Below, piece by piece: positions 23,464-32,662 of a stretch of DNA of 45,873 nucleotides. The DNA is from Desulforapulum sp034007745 (GTDB lineage: Bacteria; Desulfobacterota; Desulfobacteria; Desulfobacterales; Desulfobacteraceae). The stretch spans positions 1 to 45,873 of the forward strand of contig JAVEQI010000029.1 of the NCBI GenBank assembly GCA_034007745.1, given 5' to 3'. Position 1 is the stretch's first letter; every line of letters starts with the position of its first letter. Both the position numbers and the translations under genes were made by a program. The notes under the pieces were generated by a model. It did not search any database and was not told the origin of the DNA. It was given only the letters and a program-made list of their open reading frames with translations.

Positions 23464-24148
23464 TATGCAAACCAGAGTAACGGCCATTCACAGGGAAATG
23501 GCAGAGGCCGCCCGATCGGCCGGCCGGAACCCGGAGGAAATTATACTTATTGGTGTGAGCAAACGCCACAGTGCGGATGAGGTGGTCAAAGCAGTGAATG
23601 CCGGCATCACCACTCTCGGGGAAAATTACATCCAGGAGGCCGTGGATAAAATCAAGACCCTGGGCGACCTCAAGGCTTCCTGGCACTTCATAGGCCATCT
23701 CCAGACGAACAAGGCCCGTTTTGCTGTGCAATATTTTGATATCATACATACTGTGGACTCGGTAAAGCTTGCCAGGGAAGTCAACAAACGGGCCAGGAAG
23801 ATCAACAAGGTCCAGAAGATCCTCGTTCAGATCAACATCAGCCAGGAGTCGTCCAAGTCGGGGACGGCTGCAAGCGATGCCCTGGCCCTTGTACGAGAGG
23901 CTGCTGTTCTGGAAAACGTATCAATAAGGGGGTTGATGGGAATGCCGCCGTTCTTTGACAATCCAGAAGAGGCACGGCCGTTTTTCAAGGAACTTGCCGG
24001 AATAAGGTCAGACATACGGGCGGCTGAAATCCCAAATGTCTCCATGGAGCATCTCTCCATGGGCATGAGCGGTGATTTCAAGGCCGCCATCCAGGAAGGG
24101 GCGACCATGGTGAGGATCGGAACGGCCATCTTTGGAGAACGGCAGTGA
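23456..24148 (+). CDS. yggS: YggS-type pyridoxal phosphate homeostasis protein
   Basis: This 230-residue protein has a TIM-barrel fold like alanine racemase N domain and binds PLP without a known catalytic role; it helps vitamin B6 and amino-acid balance. The cofactor lysine is K36 in ILIGVSK. Family segments are GENYIQEAVDK, WHFIGHLQTNKA, VDSVKLA, LVQINISQESSKSG, GLMGMPP and LSMGMSGDF. Length is usual. It overlaps maf (ATGA-type overlap at 23456) and queH by four bases, so the three are translated together. Confidence 0.93.
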   Translation: MNDMQTRVTAIHREMAEAARSAGRNPEEIILIGVSKRHSADEVVKAVNAGITTLGENYIQEAVDKIKTLGDLKASWHFIGHLQTNKARFAVQYFDIIHTVDSVKLAREVNKRARKINKVQKILVQINISQESSKSGTAASDALALVREAAVLENVSIRGLMGMPPFFDNPEEARPFFKELAGIRSDIRAAEIPNVSMEHLSMGMSGDFKAAIQEGATMVRIGTAIFGERQ

Positions 24149-24675
24149 AGGTCCTCCTGCACTGCTGCTGCGGACCCTGCACAATTTACCCCCTTGAGAC
24201 CCTCAAGCTCGAGGGCATGGAGGTGATGGGGTTTTTCTACCGCCACAACATCCATCCCTTTACAGAATGTATGCGACGCCAGGAGACCCTGGAGGCCTAT
24301 GCCGAAACCCAGGAACTGAAGATGATTGTTCAGCAGGGGTATGAGCTTGAACGATTCTTGAGGGCCGTTGCCTTTCGGGAGTCAGACCGATGCCGCTTCT
24401 GCTACCATGACCGCCTGAGGGCAACCGCGAAAATCGCAAAAAAAGGCAAGTTTGACGGCTTTACCACCACCCTTCTCTACAGCAAGTTCCAGAACCATGG
24501 GCTCATCTGTGAAACTGCAGAATCCATTGCAAAGAAAGAGGGGGTTCCCTTCATCTACCGGGATTTCAGGGAGGGGTGGAAGCAGGGAATGGAAGAGTCA
24601 AAAGAGCTTGGGATGTACCGTCAGCAGTATTGCGGCTGCATTTACAGTGAAAGAGATCGTTTCTTCAACTCTTAA
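24145..24675 (+). CDS. queH: epoxyqueuosine reductase QueH
   Basis: This 176-residue enzyme reduces epoxyqueuosine to queuosine in tRNA, the non-homologous replacement for QueG. Cysteine clusters are typical: HCCCGPC at residues 6-12, a DRCRFCYHDR motif, and YCGCIYSERDR near the C terminus, ligands for its iron-sulfur cluster and redox metal site. It starts at GTG 24145, overlapping the yggS stop codon, which fits coupled translation. The 3' end overlaps the convergent epimerase gene by 11 bases. Confidence 0.92.
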   Translation: MKVLLHCCCGPCTIYPLETLKLEGMEVMGFFYRHNIHPFTECMRRQETLEAYAETQELKMIVQQGYELERFLRAVAFRESDRCRFCYHDRLRATAKIAKKGKFDGFTTTLLYSKFQNHGLICETAESIAKKEGVPFIYRDFREGWKQGMEESKELGMYRQQYCGCIYSERDRFFNS

Positions 24676-25705
24676 GATTGTCCATGTACCAGTCAGCCGC
24701 AAGATCAAGCCCCTGGGCAACTGAAAATTGAGGGGTGTATCCGAGGAGTTTTTTTGCCCTTGAAATGTCGGCAAGGGAATGGCGCACGTCCCCTGGCCTG
24801 AAATCCCGGTACACAGGCTCTACCCGGGCGGCTTCCGGATATCTCTCCTTTACCCTGTTCCTGATCATGGAAAAGAGTTCTGTAAGGGTGGTTCGTTGAC
24901 CAAAGGCCACGTTGTAGACCCGGTTTACAGCTTCGTCGTCGGCTGCAAGGGCCCCAAGGATGTTTGCCTGAACCGTGTTGTCAATATAGCAGAAATCCCG
25001 GCTTGTCTCGCCGTCCCCGTTGATGTAGACCTCCTGCCCCTTTATCAAAGATGCAAACCAGAGGGGAATGACTGCAGCATAGGCGCCCATGGGGTCCTGG
25101 CGCCGTCCGAAAACGTTGAAGTATCTCAGCCCGACAGTCTTGAAGCCGTAGGTTCTATCAAAAACATCGGCATAGAGTTCGTTTACATATTTGGTAACGG
25201 CATAGGGGGAAAGGGGGCTGCCGATTTGGTCTTCAACCTTGGGGAGTCCGGGATGATCCCCATAGGTCGAGCTCGATGCGGCATAGACAAATCTTTTTAC
25301 ACAGGCATCCCTTGCCGCCACCAGCATGGTCAGAAACCCCGTGATGTTGTTGTGATTTGTGGTCAAGGGGTCTTCCACTGACCTCGGGACAGAACCAAGG
25401 GCCGCCTGGTGGAGCACATAATCCTGACCGACGCAGGCGGTTTTGCAGATTGCAGGATTGCAGATGTCACCTCTGATGAACGAGAAGCGTTTCCACTGTT
25501 CGTCCGTGACCGATGCCTCTACCTGGTCAAGGTTGTGCTGAAACCCGGTGGAAAAATTATCCAGGCCCGTAACCTGCTGGCCGTGTTTTAAAAGGGTCTC
25601 CACAAGGTTTGAGCCGATGAATCCGGCGGCTCCGGTCACGAGCCATCGACCGTCGATGGACTTCAGTTTTTCTTTGATTGGGTCTGTTTTCATATTCATA
25701 TCCAT
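24665..25705 (-). CDS. UDP-sugar 4-epimerase, WbpP/TviC-like
   Basis: This 346-residue short-chain epimerase has the NAD-binding motif TGAAGFIG (about 25-32), the LHQAALGSVPRS segment, the catalytic AASSSTYG and SPYAVTKYVNELY with Tyr and Lys, then RYFNVFGRRQDP and ETSRDFCYIDN. The long N terminus and these motifs are those of WbpP/TviC enzymes that interconvert UDP-GlcNAc and UDP-GalNAc or their uronic acids. It starts 3 bp after the 6-dehydrogenase stop, so the pair works in series. The precise sugar is not determined here. Three ATGs lie close together; 25705 is taken. Confidence 0.85.
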   Translation of the reverse strand: MDMNMKTDPIKEKLKSIDGRWLVTGAAGFIGSNLVETLLKHGQQVTGLDNFSTGFQHNLDQVEASVTDEQWKRFSFIRGDICNPAICKTACVGQDYVLHQAALGSVPRSVEDPLTTNHNNITGFLTMLVAARDACVKRFVYAASSSTYGDHPGLPKVEDQIGSPLSPYAVTKYVNELYADVFDRTYGFKTVGLRYFNVFGRRQDPMGAYAAVIPLWFASLIKGQEVYINGDGETSRDFCYIDNTVQANILGALAADDEAVNRVYNVAFGQRTTLTELFSMIRNRVKERYPEAARVEPVYRDFRPGDVRHSLADISRAKKLLGYTPQFSVAQGLDLAADWYMDNLKS

Positions 25706-25707
25706 AA

Positions 25708-27000
25708 CTACAACCGCCAGAAGTTTATACCGCTGGCCTTTACCTCATCCATGTCCAGCATGGATTTAACGTCAATGAGGCAGCCTTCAGGTTCGAGGGT
25801 CTGGGTAAAATCGAAGAGTTTCTTTGACCGGTAGGCCCTGTGGGGAACAGCAATGATCAAAGCTCCCAGGTTATTCAGCTCATCCCAGGAACAGAGCCTT
25901 ACATTGTAGTAGGCCATGGCCTCACCAGGATCTGCCAGGGGTTCATGCACCAGCACCTCTACCCCGTAGGATTCAAGCTCTGTTACGATGTCAACCACCC
26001 TTGTGTTCCTCAAATCCGGGCAATCCTCCTTAAAGGTGAGCCCGAGAATCCCTACTTTGGAGCCCTTGATCTTCTTGCACGCATTGATCATCATCTTGAT
26101 GGTTTTTTCGACAACAAATTTCCCCATATTGTCGTTGATTCTTCGGCCCGCCAGGATCACCTCTGGATGATACCCCTCGGACTGAGCCTTAAAGGTCAGG
26201 TAATAGGGATCGACCCCTATGCAGTGACCGCCCACAAGCCCAGGAGAAAAGGGAAGAAAATTCCATTTGGATCCCGCCGCCTCAAGAACATTTTTGGTAT
26301 CTATATTGAGCAAATCAAATATAAGGGAAAGCTCGTTCATCAGGGCGATGTTAAGATCCCTCTGGGTGTTTTCAATCACCTTTGCGGCCTCGGCCTCTTT
26401 GATGGTCTGAGTTCGATGAACCCCGGCTTTGATGATAGACTCGTAAAGGGAGGCAACCCGGTCGAGGGTCAATTCATCATCCCCGGACACAACCTTGACG
26501 ATCCGTGTCAGGGTGTGCTCCTTGTCGCCCGGATTGATCCGTTCGGGCGAATATCCCACATGGAAATCTTTTTTCCAGGTAAAACCAGATTCCCTTTCAA
26601 GGATGGGAACACAGATCTCTTCGGTCACTCCGGGATAGACCGTTGATTCAAATATGACAACAGCTCCCCTTTTCATATATCTTCCCGCCGTGACCGACGA
26701 ACTCTCCACAGGCCTGAGATCCGGTCGCCTTGCCCTGTCTATGGGGGTGGGAACGGCAACGATGATAAAGTCAGCATCGCCGATCATCGAGGGATCTGAA
26801 GTGGCTGTAAAATGGACGGCTTTCTTAAAATCCTCAATCGAAACCTCGCCCGTAGGGTCCTTCATTATCTTGCAGTTATCCACGATGCTCTGCTTTAGAT
26901 CAAGGCCTGTGGTGGTGTATTTAGCGCCGAAATGGATGGCCAGGGGAAGTCCCACATACCCAAGGCCGATCACCGCAATTTTCACATCTTTATCTGTCAT
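25708..27000 (-). CDS. UDP-N-acetylhexosamine 6-dehydrogenase (WecC/TviB-like)
   Basis: This 430-residue NAD-dependent enzyme oxidises the C6 alcohol of a UDP-N-acetylhexosamine to a uronate. N-terminal NAD motif is GLGYVGLP (residues about 13-20), with VPTP, FESTVYPGVTEE, and YSPERINPGDK. The active-site Cys is in GGHCIGVDPYY. C-terminal segments GLTFKEDCPDLRNTR match the TviB/WbpA/WecC group. Start 27000 is set by AAAGGACGTTCA; an upstream start (27084) would extend into wecB. It overlaps wecB by 11 bases. With WecB it can give UDP-ManNAcA, and with the epimerase UDP-GalNAcA; the choice is open. Confidence 0.88.
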   Translation of the reverse strand: MTDKDVKIAVIGLGYVGLPLAIHFGAKYTTTGLDLKQSIVDNCKIMKDPTGEVSIEDFKKAVHFTATSDPSMIGDADFIIVAVPTPIDRARRPDLRPVESSSVTAGRYMKRGAVVIFESTVYPGVTEEICVPILERESGFTWKKDFHVGYSPERINPGDKEHTLTRIVKVVSGDDELTLDRVASLYESIIKAGVHRTQTIKEAEAAKVIENTQRDLNIALMNELSLIFDLLNIDTKNVLEAAGSKWNFLPFSPGLVGGHCIGVDPYYLTFKAQSEGYHPEVILAGRRINDNMGKFVVEKTIKMMINACKKIKGSKVGILGLTFKEDCPDLRNTRVVDIVTELESYGVEVLVHEPLADPGEAMAYYNVRLCSWDELNNLGALIIAVPHRAYRSKKLFDFTQTLEPEGCLIDVKSMLDMDEVKASGINFWRL

Positions 27001-28090
27001 TGAACGTCCTTTTAATAATATCAGCAATTCTTTCAGAGGCCTTTCCATCCCAGAACCTTGGGCGCTGGCCAATTTTCCAGCCATTGTTCATGATCCTTTC
27101 AAGCGAGTCAAGAATTTTTTGTCTGGAGGTGCCCATCAGGGCGTTGGTACCCTCGGAAACGGTGATGGGCCGCTCGGTGTTCTCCCGGATGGTCAGACAG
27201 GGAATGCCAAGGGCAGTGGTCTCCTCCTGGAGTCCACCGCTATCGGTAAGCACCACCCTTGCATCCTTCCAGAGATTCAAAAACGCCATGTAGGATAGAG
27301 GTTCCACAAGGCGTATTTTTTTCGACGGCACAATGCTGTATGATTCCATGTTCTTTCTGGTTCTTGGGTGGATGGGAAAAATCAGGGGAAGGGTATCGGC
27401 CACAGTTGAAAGGGTCTCCATGATCGATGTAAGGGTGGTCTTGTCATCCACGTTGGATGGTCGGTGCAGGGTAACAACACCGTACTCAGGGAACTCCAGT
27501 TTAAACCCGTTTTCGGGGAGATCATTCCTTTCCATGTCTTCAAGCTTTTTAAGCTGGTAAAACAGATTGTCGATCATTACGTGGCCGACAAAGTGAATTG
27601 CATTTTTATCCTTACCCTCGTTGAGAAGATTTTCCAGGCCCTTTTCTTCGGTCACGAAAAAAAGATCGGATATGGAGTCCGTGACCATGCGGTTGATCTC
27701 TTCAGGCATCCTTAAATCAAAGCTTCTTAAACCTGCCTCCACATGGGCCACCTGAATGTTCATCTTCTTTGCAACGATGGAACAGGCAAGGGTAGAATTA
27801 ACATCCCCTACAACGACCACAAGGTCGGGCCTCTCCCCTTGGCAGATCTCTTCAAACCCGGTCATTATTTTGGCGGTCTGTTGGGCATGGGATCCGCCGC
27901 CAGCCCCAAGGTGGAAATCGGGTTTTCGGATACCAAGCTCCTGGAAAAAAACATCGCTCATGTTGTGATCATAGTGCTGACCCGTATGAATAATCTTGTA
28001 TTCAATGTCGGGACAAGCGTCAAAGACCCTTGCCATGGGAGCTATTTTCATGAAGTTTGGCCGGGCGCCTGCTATCAGGAATATTTTCAT
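26990..28090 (-). CDS. wecB: UDP-N-acetylglucosamine 2-epimerase, non-hydrolysing
   Basis: This 366-residue cytoplasmic enzyme converts UDP-GlcNAc to UDP-ManNAc. Signature segments are GARPNFMKIAPMAR at the N terminus, TGQHYDHNMSD, VVGDVNSTLACS, HVEAGLRSFDLRMPEEINR, VTLHRPSNVDD and TDSGGLQEE near the C-terminal UDP site; acidic and histidine residues of the active site are in place. AAGGAATTCT precedes the ATG. It is first in a three-gene nucleotide-sugar operon. Its product probably enters surface polysaccharide. Confidence 0.92.
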   Translation of the reverse strand: MKIFLIAGARPNFMKIAPMARVFDACPDIEYKIIHTGQHYDHNMSDVFFQELGIRKPDFHLGAGGGSHAQQTAKIMTGFEEICQGERPDLVVVVGDVNSTLACSIVAKKMNIQVAHVEAGLRSFDLRMPEEINRMVTDSISDLFFVTEEKGLENLLNEGKDKNAIHFVGHVMIDNLFYQLKKLEDMERNDLPENGFKLEFPEYGVVTLHRPSNVDDKTTLTSIMETLSTVADTLPLIFPIHPRTRKNMESYSIVPSKKIRLVEPLSYMAFLNLWKDARVVLTDSGGLQEETTALGIPCLTIRENTERPITVSEGTNALMGTSRQKILDSLERIMNNGWKIGQRPRFWDGKASERIADIIKRTFNDR

Positions 28091-28103
28091 AGAATTCCTT
28101 TTG

Positions 28104-28150
28104 GGTGTTGGGTTTTAGGTGTTGGGTTTTTAGCTAACAGCTAATAGCTG
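28104..28150. repeat. short tandem and inverted repeats between pilB-like gene and wecB
   Basis: GGTGTTGGGTTTT occurs twice with 14-bp period (28104-28116, 28118-28130), followed by an AGCTAACAGCTAATAGCTG segment that abuts the stop codon of the upstream gene. Similar GTTAGCT-type words occur at 14943-14980 and 35413-35441. Confidence 0.6.
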
Positions 28151-30370
28151 TCAGTTCTTTGTTTTATTCATATTTTTGATCATATTAACCATGACCTTAT
28201 CGGCCCGGTCAAGCCTTCCTGCGAGCACTTGAAACAGATGCTTTGCCACCTCCGGGTACTTTTCAATAATCTCAAGAAGCTTGTCCCCTGGAAAGCGCTT
28301 GATCACGGAACGTCCCTTGGACACAATGGAAGCGGACCTTGGTTTACCCGTGATGGCTGCCATCTCGCCGAAGTATTCGTTCGGCTGGGTGATCTCGGCA
28401 ATTTTCCTGCCGCCCTTGACCACATGGACAGCCCCCTGGACAAGCTTGAAAAAATCAATATCTGAATTGCCCTCACGAATGATCACATCCTTGTCCTCGT
28501 AACGTTCCACATCCGGATTTACAAGATAGGCGGGAAGGGCCTCCTTGGTGATGGTGGTTTTCTTTAAGACCTCCTCAAGAGAAGTTTCCCCTTGGCGAAC
28601 CTTGATAAGTCCAGAATCACGAAGGGTTTTCATCCCCTCCTGGACGGCGAGCTTTCTCAAAAGATCCTCTGGAACCGTCGCATTGATTGCCTTTGCAACC
28701 TCATCGGTCACCTCCATGAGCTCATAGAGGCCCACCCTGCCCTTGTATCCTGTTCCGTTACAGTTTGCACACCCCTTTGGACCGTAAAATTTCAAATCCG
28801 GGATCTCGGTCTTGGAGAATCCGTAAAGCTCAAGGTCAATGGGATCGTACCCCGTGACTTCTTCTTTACACTGGGGACAAAGCCGCCGGGCAAGGCGCTG
28901 GGACAGAACCATGGATACGGACGATGCAAGCATATAGGGAGGAATGCCGATATCCACAAGTCTGCCGATTGTTGAGGGGCAATCGTTTGTATGAAGAGTT
29001 GAAAAGACAAGATGGCCCGTCATGGCAGCCTTGATGGCGATTTCGGCCGTTTCCAGATCCCGGATCTCACCGACCATGATGATATCTGGATCCTGGCGCA
29101 GAAAAGACTTTAGGGCCGCGGCAAAGGTCATGCCCACCTCGTCCCTGACAGGCACCTGGTTGATTCCCCTGAAGTTGAACTCCACCGGATCTTCAGCCGT
29201 CAGGATCTTGGTATCCTCCTTGTTGAGACGGTTAAGAATGGAATAAAGCGTTGTGGTCTTGCCGCTTCCCGTGGGACCAGTTACAAGGAGCAGTCCGTAG
29301 GGCTGGGATATGCAGCGCTTGATCCCCTCAAAGGTGTCGGCCTCAAACCCAAGTTTGGCTAGGTCAACGTTCAAGGCGCTCTGGTCGAGGATACGCATGA
29401 CCACGCTCTCGCCAAAAAGGGTGGGAAGGCTCGAAACCCTGAAATCAACGGACTTGTTTCTGGCGAATCTGAGCTTGATTCTGCCATCCTGGGGAACCCT
29501 TCTTTCAGCAATGTCAAGTTCAGCCAGGATCTTCAGCCTTGAGATTACGGCATTTTTGATGGACAGGGGTAGATTCATGGCCTTGTACAGAGAACCGTCC
29601 AGGCGATACCTAACCTGGAGGGAACGCTCAAATGGCTCGATGTGGATATCGCTCACCCCGTCGTTGATCGCCCTTATCAAGATACCATTGACAAGCTTTA
29701 TGATGGGAGCGTCCGACGCCCTGAACTCGTCATAGTCATTGGTATCGTCATAGGATCCAATCTCGAGTTCGCCGACGGCCTCGGACACAAGGGATCCAAA
29801 ATCTTCCACCTCTGTTACCGGCTCGTCATCCTCTTTTTGATCATCAAAGTGGATGAACTCTCGGTACTGCTCGTCACTGATCCCGTAAAAATCTCGGTAG
29901 GCCTGGATCACGTCATTTTCCGTTGAGACAGAGATGACGAGGGTCTTGCCCATCTTCTGCTGAAGTTCTTCAACGGCGGAGGTATCCGTGGGTTCGGTCA
30001 TTGTGACAAAAAGCTCTTCCCCCTTCATGCCCAGGGGAAAGGCCATGTATTGCCTGGCCACCTCAAATGGAAGAAGCTTTAAAACCCTAGGATCGGGCTT
30101 GATCTCCGCAAGTCTGACCACGGGGTAGTTATAAATCCTGCCAAGCACATTGATAATTGTCTCAGGATCGATGAATCCCATGGTAAGAAGAAGGCTCGAC
30201 AGCCTTATCCCGGTTTTATTGTGCTGGGCCAAGGCGCTCTGGAGCTGGTTGCTGGTAATCTGGCCTTCCTTGGAAAGGATCTCACCAATGCGAACCTTAC
30301 CGGCTCCGGACTGATCCCTGATCGTTTTGGTCAATGCCGTTGACCTGGAAGGTTTCATCGTGCTTTTCAT
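28151..30370 (-). CDS. PilB/GspE-type ATPase with C-terminal cyclic-nucleotide-binding domain
   Basis: This 739-residue ATPase powers type IV pilus or type II secretion assembly in its family. An N-terminal MshEN-like region (about 25-160) is followed by the ATPase core with Walker A GPTGSGKT at 365-372, an Asp-box (TAEDPVEF), Walker B (DIIMVGEIRD) and the zinc tetracysteine C498, C501, C534, C537. Residues about 615-720 are an extra domain of cyclic-nucleotide-binding type (FFKLVQGAVHVV, YFGEMAAITGKPRSAS). AGGAG lies 11 bases before the ATG. No pilin, PilC or secretin gene is near. The fusion suggests nucleotide-dependent control, but ligand binding is not shown. Confidence 0.87.
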   Translation of the reverse strand: MKSTMKPSRSTALTKTIRDQSGAGKVRIGEILSKEGQITSNQLQSALAQHNKTGIRLSSLLLTMGFIDPETIINVLGRIYNYPVVRLAEIKPDPRVLKLLPFEVARQYMAFPLGMKGEELFVTMTEPTDTSAVEELQQKMGKTLVISVSTENDVIQAYRDFYGISDEQYREFIHFDDQKEDDEPVTEVEDFGSLVSEAVGELEIGSYDDTNDYDEFRASDAPIIKLVNGILIRAINDGVSDIHIEPFERSLQVRYRLDGSLYKAMNLPLSIKNAVISRLKILAELDIAERRVPQDGRIKLRFARNKSVDFRVSSLPTLFGESVVMRILDQSALNVDLAKLGFEADTFEGIKRCISQPYGLLLVTGPTGSGKTTTLYSILNRLNKEDTKILTAEDPVEFNFRGINQVPVRDEVGMTFAAALKSFLRQDPDIIMVGEIRDLETAEIAIKAAMTGHLVFSTLHTNDCPSTIGRLVDIGIPPYMLASSVSMVLSQRLARRLCPQCKEEVTGYDPIDLELYGFSKTEIPDLKFYGPKGCANCNGTGYKGRVGLYELMEVTDEVAKAINATVPEDLLRKLAVQEGMKTLRDSGLIKVRQGETSLEEVLKKTTITKEALPAYLVNPDVERYEDKDVIIREGNSDIDFFKLVQGAVHVVKGGRKIAEITQPNEYFGEMAAITGKPRSASIVSKGRSVIKRFPGDKLLEIIEKYPEVAKHLFQVLAGRLDRADKVMVNMIKNMNKTKN

Positions 30371-30446
30371 TTTTTACCAGACTCCTGATTTATAATGATC
30401 CTGAAAACCTGTGGGCAACCACAGGGGGTTGCCCACATCCAACCTC

Positions 30447-30481
30447 CCTACTACCTACTCCCTACTGACTATTACCTACTA
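30447..30481 (-). repeat. heptanucleotide array at a stop codon
   Basis: In gene sense from 30481 five heptads read TAGTAGG, TAATAGT, CAGTAGG, GAGTAGG, TAGTAGG; the first TAG is the stop codon of the gene at 30479-30688. It matches the arrays at 15047-15067 and 43364-43384. Confidence 0.8.
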
Positions 30482-30688
30482 CCGTCTATTGTCATAAATT
30501 TTCTTTGCTCCCCCATAGACCAGAAGAAATCCAAGCAGGTAGAAACAAAACTTAACAAGCCCCGGAGACTGGGCAAAAAACGCTATTGTTTCCACCTTGG
30601 GCATCACCTGGGGAATCCTGTAAAACACACCAATGCCTGCCATGGCAAGAAGGGCTCCCCATATCAGCTGAATCTTTCGTCGTTCCAT
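30479..30688 (-). CDS. small two-segment membrane protein of unknown function
   Basis: This 69-residue protein has two hydrophobic segments, residues about 8-24 (LIWGALLAMAGIGVFY) and 45-60 (FCFYLLGFLLVYGG), with a basic start (MERRK) and end (KKIYDNRR). This suggests an inner-membrane hairpin with both ends in the cytoplasm. GAGGTGATATAGT precedes ATG 30688. It follows the ABC-F gene by 20 bp in the same direction and precedes the pilB-like gene. I recognise no family. The TAG stop lies at the start of a heptamer array. Confidence 0.65.
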   Translation of the reverse strand: MERRKIQLIWGALLAMAGIGVFYRIPQVMPKVETIAFFAQSPGLVKFCFYLLGFLLVYGGAKKIYDNRR

Positions 30689-30708
30689 ACTATATCACCT
30701 CACAAATT

Positions 30709-32559
30709 TCAGGATTCAAGCTCCTTGAGTCTTTCGTCAAACTGGCTCATCTTTTCATCGAGTTCCTCTGAAAATTTTTCCAGATCCTCGAACAAGTCGT
30801 CTATTTTTGTCTGATGCTCGCCGATGGCACAGGAGATTTCAGAAATTTTCCCGCCCTGATTCATGTCCACGGCAGCCTGAATTTCAACGTTTAACCGTCC
30901 AAGAGCCTCCTCATGCTCCTCTATCTTTTTTTCAAGACCCTCCACCTTTTTTTTAAGGGGTCCAATCAGCCTGGAGCGCTCGGAAATGATGTCGCTCCTG
31001 ACCTTGCGCATCTCTTTTTTTGACATTTTCAATCCGCTGTCTGCCTGTTCAGCAACTGGCCGTGGGACGATCGTGTCCTCGTCCCACCCCTCCTTGTCAA
31101 GGAATTCCTGGTAACTACCCTCAAAAACCATGATGGCATCGTTTTTAAAGACAATCAGCCGGTTGGCAAGGCTGTGGAGAAACATCTCGTTATGGGTAAC
31201 AAGAAGCACAGCACCTTCAAAGTTGTCAAGGGCATTCACGAGGGAATCGCAGGATTCCATGTCAAGGTGATTGGTGGGCTCATCCAGAAGAACTAGGTTC
31301 AACGGCTCTGCAAGGAGTTTGCCGAGCATCACCCTGCTCTTCTCGCCCCCTGAAAGCACAGAAATTCGCTTCAAGGCATTATCGCCCTCAAACATTATTG
31401 CACCGCAGATATTTCTTGCCTGCTGGCGGTCAAGGTCTGGGTGGGAAAAAAGAATCTCCTCCTCCACGGTGGAGGTAGGATTGAGGGACTCAACGTTGGT
31501 CTGCTCAAAATACCCCATCTCCACCCCGGGATTGTAGGATACCTTGCCTGAAACAGGGGCGAGCTTTTGGGCCAGGATCTTCAGGAGGGTGGTCTTGCCC
31601 TTGCCGTTCTTTCCAACAATGGCGATCCTGTCCCCGGGCGTAACGGTGAGGTTGAAATTTTTGATGAGAGGCACTTCAGGGTCATGGGCAAATTCGACTC
31701 CTTCTACCTGCATCACCTGCTTGCCGGCAAAGGGAAGGTTGCGAAAGGAAAAGGCAAGGGATTCAATCTGGCTGAGACTCTCGTGTTTCTCCATCTTGGC
31801 GAGGGTCTTGACCCTTGACTGAACCATGCCGGCAAGCCTTGCCTTGGCCCTGAACCTTGTGATGAAAAGCTCCATCTCCCTGCGGCGCTTTTCATCGTTG
31901 AGCCTGGTCTTTTCATACACCTCCTCGTCCTGGAGGATCTGCTCGTAATACTTGTCCGTTGTGCCGGCAATCTTGCGAATGACCTTACGATGTATGCCGG
32001 CGATATGGGTTACAACCGAATCCATAAAGCTCTGGTCATGGGTGACAAGGAGGATTTCCCGCGGCCAGGAACGAAGAAAGCCTGAAATCCAGCGGATAGA
32101 GGTAATGTCAAGGTAGTTGGTGGGCTCATCCAGGATCAGAAGATCGGGTTCGGAAACAAGCACCTTGGCAAGGGTGAGCCGCACCTGGAAGCCGCCTGAA
32201 AAGGAATCTGGACTCTGCTGCAGATTCTCCGGTAAAAATCCCAGGCCCGCCAGGATCTTTTCTGCCTTCCAGCTGTGATCCCGCTCATGTTCATTTAGTC
32301 CCTGCATGCATTCTTCAAGAACTGTAGGCTGGGAGAAGTTAATGTGCTGGGTCAGATATCCCAGGCGATAATCACCTGGAATTCGAATGGCCCCTGATTC
32401 AGGCTCTTCCCGGCCTGTGATCATCCTCAGAAGAGTGGTCTTTCCGTGGCCGTTTCTTCCCACAAGGCCGATCTTTTCCCCCGGATTTATCTGCAGTCCC
32501 GTATTGGAAAAAAGCTCCTGTCCGCCAAAGCCCTTTGAAATTGATTCTATGTTTATCAT
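30709..32559 (-). CDS. ABC-F family ATPase
   Basis: This 616-residue cytoplasmic protein has two ABC ATPase domains and no membrane segments. Domain 1 has Walker A GRNGHGKTT, signature FSGGFQVRLTLAK and Walker B LLILDEPTNYLD; domain 2 has GKNGKGKTT, LSGGEKSRVMLGK and LVLLDEPTNHLD. A linker with many charged residues lies between, and a coiled-coil tail (about 520-616) ends the chain. This is the architecture of ribosome-associated ABC-F factors such as Uup/YheS. The ATG at 32559 has only a weak ribosome site. It is divergent from ppdK. Confidence 0.9.
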   Translation of the reverse strand: MINIESISKGFGGQELFSNTGLQINPGEKIGLVGRNGHGKTTLLRMITGREEPESGAIRIPGDYRLGYLTQHINFSQPTVLEECMQGLNEHERDHSWKAEKILAGLGFLPENLQQSPDSFSGGFQVRLTLAKVLVSEPDLLILDEPTNYLDITSIRWISGFLRSWPREILLVTHDQSFMDSVVTHIAGIHRKVIRKIAGTTDKYYEQILQDEEVYEKTRLNDEKRRREMELFITRFRAKARLAGMVQSRVKTLAKMEKHESLSQIESLAFSFRNLPFAGKQVMQVEGVEFAHDPEVPLIKNFNLTVTPGDRIAIVGKNGKGKTTLLKILAQKLAPVSGKVSYNPGVEMGYFEQTNVESLNPTSTVEEEILFSHPDLDRQQARNICGAIMFEGDNALKRISVLSGGEKSRVMLGKLLAEPLNLVLLDEPTNHLDMESCDSLVNALDNFEGAVLLVTHNEMFLHSLANRLIVFKNDAIMVFEGSYQEFLDKEGWDEDTIVPRPVAEQADSGLKMSKKEMRKVRSDIISERSRLIGPLKKKVEGLEKKIEEHEEALGRLNVEIQAAVDMNQGGKISEISCAIGEHQTKIDDLFEDLEKFSEELDEKMSQFDERLKELES

Positions 32560-32662
32560 AATCCAGGTATATTAGCATTATCGTTGAAATTTTTAAACCA
32601 AAATTGCCCAGTTATGATATATAGCAGATTGGCTCACAATAAAACAGAATTAGAGGAAGACA

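Noticed and set aside
25840..26646. Antisense frame of 268 codons
   Set aside because: It is a shadow of the UDP-sugar 6-dehydrogenase gene, whose motifs are complete on the other strand.
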